Shown in pieces: positions 8,988 through 17,428 of a stretch of DNA of 50,320 nucleotides. The translations under genes and the position numbers were made by a program. Positions within the stretch are counted from its first letter, which is position 1; every line of letters starts with the position of its first letter. The DNA is from Methanobacteriota archaeon. Its GTDB lineage: Archaea > Halobacteriota > Methanosarcinia > Methanosarcinales > Methanosarcinaceae. The notes beneath the pieces are model-generated. The model searched no databases and was not told the DNA's origin. It saw nothing but the letters and a program-made list of their open reading frames with translations. The stretch is from the NCBI GenBank assembly GCA_023399215.1, contig JAEWQJ010000045.1:1-50320 (forward strand), in the 5' to 3' direction.

Positions 8988-10526
8988 TTAACTCTTTGGG
9001 TCGAACTTTATAGCCCTATCGTACACAATCTCTGAGTAGGCTGGTCCGGTCTTTGTTGTGTTCTCCATGTAGGCCCTCCAGGCAACAAAAAGTGGCTGAT
9101 CCGGCTCTATGCCGTGAACTCCCACACCAGAGGGAACTTCGTAGCAGTATGTGTCATTTTCACTGCAGTTCCTGGCGAGCTTGTAGACATACAGGTATTT
9201 AGCATTAGGATTGTCAGGAAGATATTCCTCAGCAGACCCGCTGAAATCTGCGTCTGTGATTGCTCTAATGCCGTTCCATGCATCTGCTCCGTATATGCAG
9301 AAGTTCGAATACGTCGCCTTTCCTGTTGCTGCATGATTAACCCCATAGACAATTATGAATTCATTGGAGTCATTGCCCAGTGTAATTTCTGGATCTTTCA
9401 GGAATGGATAGTACTGCGAGGTGTCAAAGAAAGGAGGTGTCGGCGAGGAAGCTGTCTGGTTTGCTGACCATAGATAAACTGCATCATTGGTAGGACCTAC
9501 ACCATTGATTCCTCTCTGAATAGCATCACTCCCTATAGGAACTCCCTGACTGGTCGGAAGCTCTGTGGCACTCGACTCGTTGTATTTCTCGAGAATTGCA
9601 AGCCGTAGCTCTTCGAGATCATCCATAAAGTCGAATTCTGTTTGCCCGGTTCCACGGATCCTCAGTTCCGGATAATCATATGGGTCAAGCTCCGTAGTGT
9701 TGTTGGGAGTAATCCGGAAAACAGTAGCTGGTGGATTAGTTATATAATCGTCGCCAGCCTGCGTGTCATTAAATAGAGCTGGGCGGAAAAATAAGGCAAA
9801 TGTATCGGAATCATTCTCCAGGCCCATGTTCAGCATGACTGAGGGCATAACCTGAGTATTAATTACATTGTCCGAATATTCTGCAGACTGGGCAGCAGCC
9901 CGGATGCGTTGATCAATACCTCTGTCAGCAGTAAGGATTATTATTGTAGTTTGGTTGAAAGGATTCCCGGTTGACCCGTTTGGAGTTCCTTCGGTTTTGA
10001 TAACCAGGTTATTAATCGTATCTGCTATGTTAGCGAAGAGCCATCTCCTCTCATTCCCAATTGTCCTGTGCATAATGAAACTGTCGTAGCTGAAGTACCT
10101 GCATTCCGGCGGTGTTCTTCCCACGAAAACAACAGCTTCATCAGGACCAAGGTTCCAGAACGGAGTTGTATTCTCTTTTACTCCAAGCGTACTGGTTATT
10201 TGCTTAATTCGTTCATCTACTTCATAACCAGGAGCCGGTGGGACAAAATATATCAAATATTTTGTGGTGGGATTATTTCCGTATGCAGAAGGCAGTGCTC
10301 CTTCCTCAAATAGCTTGAGAAAATCAAAGTAACCCACTTCGCCTTCCTGTACGGTAAATCCATCCTGTTCTAAAGCCTGTTGAAAATCCCCCGCATCAAA
10401 CGTTTCATTCTGTGCAGTTTCATTCGCTTCAGTTTCATTCTGTGCAGTTTCATTCGCTGCGAGGCCAGTTCCAGTTAACAGTATAAATGCAATACCAAAT
10501 ATTATAGCCATTATATATTTTTTCAT
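8988..10526 (-). CDS. Secreted protein of unknown function with Asn/Glu/Thr-rich N-terminal repeat
   Basis: 512 aa. A clear signal peptide (KKYIMAIIFGIAFILLTGTGLA) is followed by a short repeat built from NETAQ and NETEA, probably a glycosylated linker, and then a globular domain rich in aromatic residues. Visible landmarks are KYLIYFVPPAPGY, AVVFVGRTPPECRYFSY and YLYVYKLARNCSENDTYCYEV. There are at least a dozen N-x-S/T sites and a C-terminal pair of cysteines. No catalytic motif or known family is recognised. GGGGGT lies 6-7 nt before the ATG. The gene sits between two copies of a dispersed repeat and directly beside a 33-bp tandem array, and appears monocistronic. Confidence 0.75.
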   Translation of the reverse strand: MKKYIMAIIFGIAFILLTGTGLAANETAQNETEANETAQNETFDAGDFQQALEQDGFTVQEGEVGYFDFLKLFEEGALPSAYGNNPTTKYLIYFVPPAPGYEVDERIKQITSTLGVKENTTPFWNLGPDEAVVFVGRTPPECRYFSYDSFIMHRTIGNERRWLFANIADTINNLVIKTEGTPNGSTGNPFNQTTIIILTADRGIDQRIRAAAQSAEYSDNVINTQVMPSVMLNMGLENDSDTFALFFRPALFNDTQAGDDYITNPPATVFRITPNNTTELDPYDYPELRIRGTGQTEFDFMDDLEELRLAILEKYNESSATELPTSQGVPIGSDAIQRGINGVGPTNDAVYLWSANQTASSPTPPFFDTSQYYPFLKDPEITLGNDSNEFIIVYGVNHAATGKATYSNFCIYGADAWNGIRAITDADFSGSAEEYLPDNPNAKYLYVYKLARNCSENDTYCYEVPSGVGVHGIEPDQPLFVAWRAYMENTTKTGPAYSEIVYDRAIKFDPKS

Positions 10527-10777
10527 ATATAACCCCCAAGTTAATTTTTCATTAAATATATTAGAAACCTTGGTAGGGCGTTAATTAAACTTGGAGAGTT
10601 GATCTGTTGATTGTTCAAATGATTCCTGACCCTCATCCTGTTTTGACTTTCCCTATTTTGTAAAAATAATGCCACAGACACACCCCGAAAATCTAACAAA
10701 ACCTTACAGCTCATTTTAGCTCATTTTTTATGTTATACCCAATTTTCATGTTATTAACCGCGGTTGTAATACTGCTT

Positions 10778-10900
10778 TCTAATATCCCGGGTACTCAACG
10801 CTCGACGAAGGAGAGCGGCCTTTCCCTTGAAGTCTGCAAAAAAGGTGAAGTTTTAGAATTTTATCAAATGGATCCCTAAAAAAGTTAAAATCTATGAAAT
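10778..10900 (+). repeat. Dispersed intergenic repeat, copy 2
   Basis: Second copy of the element at 8659-8775, with CTCGACGAAGGAGAGCGG in the core. It lies about 70 bases upstream of the broken STAND/TPR gene, so it could overlap that gene's promoter or leader. The rest of the 10527-10973 gap shows nothing recognisable. Confidence 0.55.
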
Positions 10901-10973
10901 TTTTATTCTAACAGTTCTAAATAACAAAATTTATTTTACATGCCTCTAATATCAAAAAGAATTGGAGGAGTTT

Positions 10974-11567
10974 ATGGATCCAGCCGCTCTCGCCCAGCAA
11001 ACAACAAATATTCTCATTCCTGCCTTGTCTGCCCTGTGCATTGCAGGAAAACCTGCAGTTGACAAAGGCAAAGAAGTTCTTTTGGATATGATTTATGAAA
11101 AAGCCTTTGAAAAACTCGGTTCTGAAAGTGGGAAAAGAGCACAGGCTCTGCTGGAGAAAATGAGCCCTAAAATGAGTTCATCCCTCGAAAAAGCACTTAC
11201 AAAAGTTCTCAGAAACTCCGATGAGCCAAAAGCAAAGGAAGAACTTCAACAGGAAATTCTGAAATTACTTAGAGAAAATCCAGGTTTAGTAAGGGAAATT
11301 GAACCTATTGTAATAAATTTCAATGTTGAAAACGTTGATCAGCTTGCATTAGGAAACTACAATAATTTCTTCAATTTTAAAACGCCTTCTGGAGACGAAC
11401 TAATCAAAATCATTGAGTCTCTGGATCAGAAAAGGAAAGAAGCTGCAAACCAGAAAATACTGAACCGTTACAACTCTTCAACCCTACCATATTATCCAGA
11501 AAAACTAAAGCTATTCATTACCGAAAACCGTTCAGAAGAGTTAAGAAAAAAACTTACATACCTCTAA
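10974..11567 (+). CDS. N-terminal fragment of the broken STAND/TPR gene
   Basis: 197 aa from the ATG behind a strong GGAGGAG (10964-10970). A hydrophobic helix near LIPALSALCIAG is followed by charged helices (KAKEELQQEILKLLREN) and a stretch INFNVENVDQLALGNYNNF, which resembles the recruitment or regulatory region found before the NTPase in STAND proteins of methanogens. It stops just before the P-loop. It could still be made as a free N-terminal domain. Confidence 0.6.
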   Translation: MDPAALAQQTTNILIPALSALCIAGKPAVDKGKEVLLDMIYEKAFEKLGSESGKRAQALLEKMSPKMSSSLEKALTKVLRNSDEPKAKEELQQEILKLLRENPGLVREIEPIVINFNVENVDQLALGNYNNFFNFKTPSGDELIKIIESLDQKRKEAANQKILNRYNSSTLPYYPEKLKLFITENRSEELRKKLTYL

Positions 11568-11701
11568 AATCATCGAATTTTACTTATCAGTGGCGTTGGT
11601 GGAGTTGGAAAATCCACCCTTGCAAGGGCTCTTGTAGACCTCAGACCTGTAAATGTTCCCGAACCTTTCTGTTTGACTTTAATCAAAATCAGAGCGCAAA
11701 A

Positions 11702-13507
11702 TTGGGAGATATCCTTGAAAAACTTGCTTCCTATCTGGAAGCACCAGAACTCGCATCTTTTAAAGACGAAAGGAGAGAGCCCGGAAAACTTGACGTTGAT
11801 AAACTCACGGATGAATTTCAAAGAAGAAGCGAAGTCTGGCTTATTTTTGATGACCTGAGCACTATTCTTGAAGACCAACATTTTGCAGACAACGGAATCG
11901 AACTTCTCTTTTCTTCCCTGCGACACAACACTCACAATGCAAAAGTTATCGTAACAAGCAGAACTCTTCCTATCCTCGAAAACGGGGAAAAACTGATTGA
12001 TGTAATAGAAAATGAGGATAAGCAGGATCTCAAAGGTTTGAATAAGGATTTCGCAGTTGACTACCTTGTTAGCAATGGACTTGACGAAGTTGAACCTGAA
12101 AAGCTGGAAGAACTGGCTACAGGTGTGGACGGTCATCCCCTTGCCCTGAAGTTACTCGTGGAGCTGGTAAAGGAATTCGGTGTGAAGGATACGCTTGAAG
12201 ACCTGAGTCTGTATCAAGAAAGTAAAGATGATACCATCAAAAAGGCAAAGAAATTATTCGATAAATTGGCAGGTGAAGAAAAAGAATTTCTTGAACGTGT
12301 TTCAGTTTATCGTGGGCCTGTGGGTCTGGAAGGGCTTAAGGAAATGTTTATGGAAAATACCCCAAAAAACGTCATTAAAAAGCTTATTGATAAATCTCTT
12401 CTGGAAACCGACCATAATGGAAACTATTGGCTCCATCCTCTAGTTCAGGAATTTTCCTATGAAGATCTGAAGAACAAAAAAGAAGCTCATATGCTTGCAG
12501 TAAAATATTACCGTAATCTCCCATTACCGGAAAATCCAACCAAAAAAGAAGACTTTCAGCCGGCAATAGAAGCTCATTATCACGCTTGCGAAGCCGAAGA
12601 GTTTAATTTGGCTGCACAAATTATTCTTTATCCAAATTTACATATTTATCTTGATATTTGGGGAGACTACACTATACTCATAGCATTGTACAGACAATTA
12701 CTACCGCCAGATCCTCTTAATGACGAAATTCTTTTAAGCAAAGAAATGAGGAGTTTTGTTTTTGGTGACCTTGGACTCACATATATGCAGCTTGGATATG
12801 TGAGAAGGGCAATTGAATATTATGACCAGGCCTTAAAAATATCAAGAGAAATAGGGGACAGGCGTGGAGAAGGTGCAGACCTTGGAAATCTAGGGTTAGC
12901 ATACAGTGATCTGGGCGAACCAAGAAAAGCAATTGAATATTCCGAACAAGCACTAAAAATTTCAAGAGAAATAGGTGACAGACGCGGAGAAGGTGCAGAC
13001 CTTGGGAGTCTGGGGAACGCATACAGTGATCTGGGCGAACCCAGAAAAGCAATTGAACATTATGAACAGACACTAAAAATTTTAAGAGAAATTGGGGACC
13101 GGCGCGGAGAAGGTGCAAACCTTGGAAATCTGGGGTTAGCATACAGTGATCTGGGCGAACCAAGAAAAGCAATTGAATATTCCGAACAAGCACTAAAAAT
13201 TTCAAGAGAAATCGGCGACAGGCGCGGAGAAGGAACTCACCTTGGAAATCTGGGGAACGCATACAGTCATCTGGGCGAACCCAAAAAAGCAATTGAGTTT
13301 TTAAAGCAATCCCTTGCTATAGGAAAAGCGATTGAAGACCCGAGGATAATTAGCTTTTGTGAGAAGAAATTGAAAGAGCTTGATGGGATTGAAGACAATG
13401 AAAACTATTATTATCCAACATCTAACAATTCCTCAGTTTCAAGCCGTCCTCCAGCTTCAAAAACTCTTTTTCAGACTATCGTCAGCAAGCTGAAGTTCAA
13501 AAAGTAA
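11702..13507 (+). CDS. C-terminal fragment of the broken STAND/TPR gene (NB-ARC remainder plus TPRs)
   Basis: About 600 aa, open from about 11669, with only an improbable TTG at 11702. It holds the rest of the NTPase: Walker B-like VWLIFDDLS, sensor VIVTSRT, the GxP-type DGHPLALKLL, then a winged-helix region (GPVGLEGLKEMF, LLETDHNGNYWLHPLVQEF). Five kinesin-light-chain-type TPRs of 40 residues follow (LGNLGLAYSDLGEPRKAIEY...), and the tail is low-complexity. Without the P-loop it cannot be a working NTPase. Whether it is translated at all is doubtful. Confidence 0.55.
   Translation: MGDILEKLASYLEAPELASFKDERREPGKLDVDKLTDEFQRRSEVWLIFDDLSTILEDQHFADNGIELLFSSLRHNTHNAKVIVTSRTLPILENGEKLIDVIENEDKQDLKGLNKDFAVDYLVSNGLDEVEPEKLEELATGVDGHPLALKLLVELVKEFGVKDTLEDLSLYQESKDDTIKKAKKLFDKLAGEEKEFLERVSVYRGPVGLEGLKEMFMENTPKNVIKKLIDKSLLETDHNGNYWLHPLVQEFSYEDLKNKKEAHMLAVKYYRNLPLPENPTKKEDFQPAIEAHYHACEAEEFNLAAQIILYPNLHIYLDIWGDYTILIALYRQLLPPDPLNDEILLSKEMRSFVFGDLGLTYMQLGYVRRAIEYYDQALKISREIGDRRGEGADLGNLGLAYSDLGEPRKAIEYSEQALKISREIGDRRGEGADLGSLGNAYSDLGEPRKAIEHYEQTLKILREIGDRRGEGANLGNLGLAYSDLGEPRKAIEYSEQALKISREIGDRRGEGTHLGNLGNAYSHLGEPKKAIEFLKQSLAIGKAIEDPRIISFCEKKLKELDGIEDNENYYYPTSNNSSVSSRPPASKTLFQTIVSKLKFKK
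12881..13360 (+). repeat. 120-bp coding repeats encoding TPRs
   Basis: Four exact-length 120-bp units start at 12881, 13001, 13121 and 13241. Units 1 and 3 are almost identical in DNA, and units 2 and 4 resemble each other, suggesting duplication of a 240-bp block. Confidence 0.85.
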
Positions 13508-13633
13508 TCTTTCAAAAAAACAGACTTCACTTTCTCAACTCAATATATCAAAAAATGGCTTGTAAACTGCGATTCAAGAACTGACAATTTCCAGGCAAAA
13601 TTGTAATAAAATCAAAACCCCCCAAAACCAATA

Positions 13634-13642
13634 AGCTATTAT
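13634..13642 (+). promoter_or_regulatory. Candidate TATA box for the marker-8 gene pair
   Basis: ATTATATAG in an AT-rich stretch about 90 bases before the first marker-8 start. No BRE was defined. Confidence 0.35.
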
Positions 13643-13729
13643 ATAGATAGTCACAAACCTTAACTGTTATTTTTACCTAATTTTATTTTCTTAATAATCA
13701 TTTTTTTGCTCAACTTTAAAGGTGGAACT

Positions 13730-14578
13730 ATGCCTCATATAATGGAATTGCTTGGAAAAACAAGAGTTGTCGTTAAAGATGGAAAGGTCATCGAAGTCGG
13801 AGAGCCTGAAGTCAAATGGTGTCCCCTCTTTGCCAAGGTACGTGGAATCCAGAAGATTACCCCTGAAGAGGTCAAGAAGAATATGGAATTCCGGATCAGC
13901 GACTTCGGAATGTTTACTGACAAACGCCAGCTGGAACTCGAAGATTTTGTTGGGTTTGGAGCATCTGAAGTCATGATGACAGGCCTGAGCCGGGGTTTAC
14001 TTGACACAACCGTAACTGCCTGTGAAGGCGCAGGTACTGTAATTTCCAATAACCCTACTCTCGTTCAGGGCATGGGCGGCAGGATGTCAGGTCTGGTCGA
14101 AACCGAACCGATTGATGCTATCATAAACGGTATTCAGGAACGCGGCGGAATAGTGCTTGACCCTTCAACTGCAAAAATGGATTCTGTTGCAGGCGTTAAA
14201 AAAGCAGCCGAACTCGGGTACAAAAAAATTGCAGTAACCGCAGCTTTTGCAGAAACCGCAAAAGAGTTACGGAAACTTGAGGCCGAACTCGGGCTTGATT
14301 TGATAGTAATTGGCGTCCATGTTACAGGTCTGAACAGGGAAGAAGCTCAGAGCCTGGTGGAAAATTCAGATATTGTGACCAGTTGTGCTTCAAAGCCGAT
14401 CAGAGACCTCGTAAAGCCTCTTGCCCAGGTGGGAACTGCAGTTCCGCTTTTTGCCCTTACCCAGAAAGGAAAGGAACTTGTGATCGAGAGGGCAAAGGAC
14501 ATTAAAAGCCCGATTCTGATCAATACTATGGCTCTACCTGTGCTGCCTGAACACAAACAGCCAAAAGAACTGAAGTAA
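13730..14578 (+). CDS. Methanogenesis marker 8-type protein (DUF2099), copy 1
   Basis: 282 aa. Belongs to the DUF2099/methanogenesis marker 8 family, found in nearly all methanogens but without an assigned reaction. Landmarks: VVVKDGKVIEVGEP near the N-terminus, GASEVMMTGLSRGLLDTTVTACEGAGTVI in parts (conserved Cys in TACEGAG), GMGGRMSGLVETEPID, and the C-terminal ALTQKGKELVIERAKDI. A TTG at 13706 opens the same frame, but GGTGG at 13721-13725 fixes the ATG at 13730. It is followed by a terminator hairpin and a second, closely related gene in the same direction, clearly a tandem duplication. Confidence 0.85.
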   Translation: MPHIMELLGKTRVVVKDGKVIEVGEPEVKWCPLFAKVRGIQKITPEEVKKNMEFRISDFGMFTDKRQLELEDFVGFGASEVMMTGLSRGLLDTTVTACEGAGTVISNNPTLVQGMGGRMSGLVETEPIDAIINGIQERGGIVLDPSTAKMDSVAGVKKAAELGYKKIAVTAAFAETAKELRKLEAELGLDLIVIGVHVTGLNREEAQSLVENSDIVTSCASKPIRDLVKPLAQVGTAVPLFALTQKGKELVIERAKDIKSPILINTMALPVLPEHKQPKELK

Positions 14579-14597
14579 AAGTAAAAGTAAAAGTAAA

Positions 14598-14626
14598 AAT
14601 GACTTTTTAGAGTCATTATTTTTTTC
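14598..14626 (+). terminator. Terminator between the two marker-8 genes
   Basis: AATGACT (14598-14604) pairs with AGTCATT (14611-14617), followed by a T-rich run. A GTAAAA hexamer repeated about five times lies just before it, over the stop codon (14574-14597). Confidence 0.6.
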
Positions 14627-14757
14627 TTTTTTAAAAGGTCACTGTTCTTTTTAAATCAAGCTTTTTAAATCAGGCTTTTTAACTCAAGTTTATTAGTAAA
14701 AATAAATATTTTTTAAATCAAGTTTTGTAAAAATAAATATCAGGGAGTGTACTTGTT

Positions 14758-15609
14758 ATGCCTCACATAATGGAAATGATGGGTAAAGCCAGGGTAGTCG
14801 TAAAAGACGGCAAGGTTGTGGAAGTCGGGGCCCCTGAAGTCGAATGGTGCCCACTTTTTGTCAAACTGCGTGGAGTCCAGAAGATGACTCCGGAAGAAAT
14901 CCGGAAAAATATGGAGTCCAGGATCAGCGAGTTAGGAATGTTTACAGAAAATCGTAAGCTCGAGTTTGAAACAACCGTTGTTGCTTTTGGTGCTTCAGAA
15001 GTAATGATGAGCGGTCTCAACAGTGGTTTTCTTGAGACAACCGTAACCGCCTGCGACGGCGCAGGGACCGTTATATCAGGTAATCCGGCACTGGTCCAGG
15101 GAATTGGAGGCAGGATGTCCGGTCTGGTTGAAACCGAGCCAATAGATGCGGTTATTAAGGGAATTGAAGAACGTGGAGGAACTGTGCTTGATCCCTCAAC
15201 TGCAGTCATTGATCCGGCAGGTGGGGTAAGGAAAGCTTCCGAACTTGGCTACCGAAGGATCGCAGTAACCGTAGCCGACCCGAAAACCGCAAAAAACCTG
15301 AGAAAGCTTGAAACCGGACTTGATCTTGACCTTATAATAATTGCAGTACATGTTACGGGACTAAGCAGAGAAGAAGCTCAGGAAATTCTTGAAAATTCAG
15401 ATATAGTAATTAGCTGTGCTTCCAGGCACATAAGGGAACTTGCAAAGCCTCTTGTTCAGGTTGCAGCTGCAATCCCGCTTTTTGCCCTCACTCAGAAAGG
15501 AAAAGAACTTGTGATTGAGAGGGCAAAGGACATTCAGAGCCCAATTCTGATCAATACTATGAAGTTGCCTGTGCTGCCTGCACATAAGCAACCGAAGAAC
15601 CTTGTTTAA
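14758..15609 (+). CDS. Methanogenesis marker 8-type protein (DUF2099), copy 2
   Basis: 283 aa, collinear with copy 1 over its whole length. The hallmark blocks are kept: VVVKDGKVVEVGAPEVEWCPLF, VTACDGAGTVISGNPALVQG in parts, GIGGRMSGLVETEPIDAVI and LFALTQKGKELVIERAKDIQSPILINTM in parts, including the TAC(D/E)GAG cysteine. Differences are spread evenly and conservative, so both copies look functional. The intergenic terminator and separate leader suggest it can be transcribed alone, which would let the two copies be regulated differently. Confidence 0.85.
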   Translation: MPHIMEMMGKARVVVKDGKVVEVGAPEVEWCPLFVKLRGVQKMTPEEIRKNMESRISELGMFTENRKLEFETTVVAFGASEVMMSGLNSGFLETTVTACDGAGTVISGNPALVQGIGGRMSGLVETEPIDAVIKGIEERGGTVLDPSTAVIDPAGGVRKASELGYRRIAVTVADPKTAKNLRKLETGLDLDLIIIAVHVTGLSREEAQEILENSDIVISCASRHIRELAKPLVQVAAAIPLFALTQKGKELVIERAKDIQSPILINTMKLPVLPAHKQPKNLV

Positions 15610-15776
15610 GGAGAGAAATCTCAGGCAGTAGCTTATTTACTTATTTGTTTCTGTTATATACTAAGATTACTGATTTTTTGCAGGATGTTACAGATTCTGA
15701 AATTTTATTGTAATCCAGGTTTTCCGGGTGTCGATTGAAGTGATAAGCTAGTGCCTGATTAACTAGTTTATGTCAA

Positions 15777-15908
15777 TTACTTTTCATTCTTTCCTGACTT
15801 GGATGCTTTTTCCTTCTTTGACGACTTACTGGCTGGAGCCTTTTTCTGTGGTTTTCCACTGGGTGCACCGGCTTTAGGACTGTCGCACATTGCAGATTTT
15901 TTCGCCAT
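15777..15908 (-). CDS. 43-aa lysine-rich small protein
   Basis: Starts MAKKSAMCDS and ends SKSGKNEK; about a third of the residues are Lys and the rest mostly Ser, Ala, Pro and Gly. GAGGTG lies 7 nt before the ATG, so the start is well supported. It is predicted disordered and strongly basic and could bind nucleic acid, although a single Cys is present. No family is recognised. It stands alone, convergent with the marker-8 genes. Confidence 0.6.
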   Translation of the reverse strand: MAKKSAMCDSPKAGAPSGKPQKKAPASKSSKKEKASKSGKNEK

Positions 15909-16024
15909 TTGAAAACACCTCTTTATTATTATTTTAAATAAGTACTTGAGAATACTGCCTTAAAGTTATATATAAGTTTCCAGCCCAAATGATTGTTTAT
16001 GATAGAACTTATGAGAGTAAACTG

Positions 16025-16056
16025 AGAAATCAATAGCAATAAACCTCCAGCTGTAT
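16025..16056 (+). repeat. 32-bp direct repeat, left copy, flanking the RiPP region
   Basis: AGAAATCAATAGCAATAAAC plus 12 more bases matches 23327-23358 at 29 of 32 positions, same orientation, 7.3 kb away. The two copies bracket the decayed secreted gene and the whole RiPP locus. Confidence 0.65.
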
Positions 16057-16073
16057 TTTCGATTAATCTGAAA

Positions 16074-16330
16074 TAGTAACAACTGAAGAGCTCGTTCCCA
16101 AAACTATCTAACCCATGAGGCTTCTGATAGTCTCAGCAATTAATAACAACTAAGAGCCGGTCCCAAAACCAACCTTTATTCTCACATCCGTAAGAGTTTT
16201 AGAATTATTTTTTAGGATCCGAAACTCTATTGAGAATCCAGAATATGATATTCAGAGAAGCAATTTTGAGTTTTGGGATTAGCTCAATATAAAGTTACGT
16301 TTTCAAGAGTTTTGGGATTCACAAAATCGA
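16074..16330. repeat. Cluster of short dispersed motifs in a gene-free stretch (15909-16757)
   Basis: Two related segments, TAACAACTGAAGAGCTCG and TAACAACTAAGAGCCGG, each followed by TCCCAAAAC, start near 16076 and 16143. The opposite-strand form GAGTTTTGGGATTAGCTCA is at 16268-16286, and AGAGTTTTGGGATTC near 16306. The inverted arrangement suggests a small degraded element. The remaining 16330-16757 is AT-rich with no gene seen. Confidence 0.45.
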
Positions 16331-16757
16331 AATGAAGCTACTCAATACCTCCAAAATGGTATTTTTGGGCGACACATAGCAGATTAACTCCAATAACTGA
16401 AGCAGCAAAAACTGTTAAAAAATATTGAGGGGAGGGACTGAATTATTTTGGTTCCAATATAACTAATGGAATACTAGAGATAATTAACAGTATTGCACAA
16501 TTGCAAAAAAGAAATGCAAGGGATTTTAAAAACGTATACTATTTTATTAATATGATCTATCTAAAATTAAGAAAATTTAATTTTAAGTTACCCAGATGAA
16601 ATAGCAAAGAGCCGATTAAAGTGACGCATTGATTTCTGACAAATGTTTCTCTATTTTTTATATAAAATTAAAAATAAATTTAACTGGACTGAATTAAGAT
16701 ATTTTTTCTTACATAAACGGGAGTGAGAAAATAAAAATAACTAATTAAAAATAACTA

Positions 16758-17259
16758 ATTTTTTGTGGTTGTTGCTGGTCGCGGCAATAATCGCAACCTG
16801 TCAAACGGTAGCTTGTCAGCAAAACCAAAATATTGTAAGTATCAATGGGTAGGAGGTCTCTATCGGGACTGTCCCTTACGGAGGGGGGTCAACGGCAATA
16901 CCTTTAGCGGCACCTTATATGGAACATCCTGGGTGATCAAGATCATTGACGCCGGAGACAATACGACACAAACTGTCCATGACAATCTGGCAAATGCGCC
17001 CATGACTGATATGAGTACTTTTGCGCAGAACTATCGGTTGGTAGATGGGAAAAAGAGTCTTATGCGATAGCGTACGCAAATTTATGCATATATGATGCAC
17101 GTATATGATGCACATTGAATAGAATATTACACCGTTCCCAGGTACCAAGCCTGCGCAATGTACCACGTAGATAACCAAAAGGATTGCTTCATCTATGTGT
17201 TGGGTTCAAAAGATTTCGCCGAAAATATTCTAAATACCATCCAAGTTAGGAAACTTTGA
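16758..17259 (+). pseudogene. Decayed secreted-protein gene
   Basis: Protein-like sequence continues across several frames: a lipoprotein-like signal (WLLLVAAIIATCQTVAC), then SIGTVPYGGGSTAIPLAAPY, then in another frame GTSWVIKIIDAGDNTTQTV and MTDMSTFAQNYRLVDGKKS, then YAIAYANL in a third, and finally YHVDNQKDCFIYVLGSKD ending at 17259. At least three frameshifts and a stop separate these parts. The intact gene would have encoded about 165 aa of surface protein; the family is not recognised. Confidence 0.55.
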
Positions 17260-17428
17260 TCAAAACCCCGCTGCATACTGCCGGTTAAAAGAATCCAGCA
17301 GATTCGTGAGCAAAGTCCTGTTTATAAAATAATTAGCATAAGGATGAAAATCTAAATTATAGGGGTCTTGGAGCTCACAATTTAACTTTTGTCATTTAGA
17401 GTTATAATTGTCAATTAGAGTTGTAACA

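Larger units (their letters stand above)
10974..13507 (+). pseudogene. Broken STAND NTPase with C-terminal TPR array
   Basis: The whole locus reads as one ~840-aa protein: helical N-terminal region, NB-ARC/STAND NTPase and five TPRs. It is interrupted twice. A TAA at 11565-11567 is followed without a break in the same frame by RILLISGVGGVGKSTLARALVD, an intact Walker A. About 100 bases later, near 11668, a one-base slip (TTTCTGTTT, where TTCCTGTTT would keep the frame) moves the rest into another frame (FDFNQ..., ...GDILEKLASY). The P-loop is therefore stranded between two ORFs. TAA is not the pyrrolysine codon, so recoding is unlikely. Sequencing error cannot be excluded, but two independent lesions favour a decaying gene. 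Confidence 0.7.

Noticed and set aside
11565..11567. Readthrough of the stop by pyrrolysine
   Set aside because: The codon is TAA; pyrrolysine uses TAG, and a second frameshift follows anyway.
12777..13292. Minus-strand ORF with Leu/Arg-rich repeats
   Set aside because: Antisense shadow of the TPR repeats.
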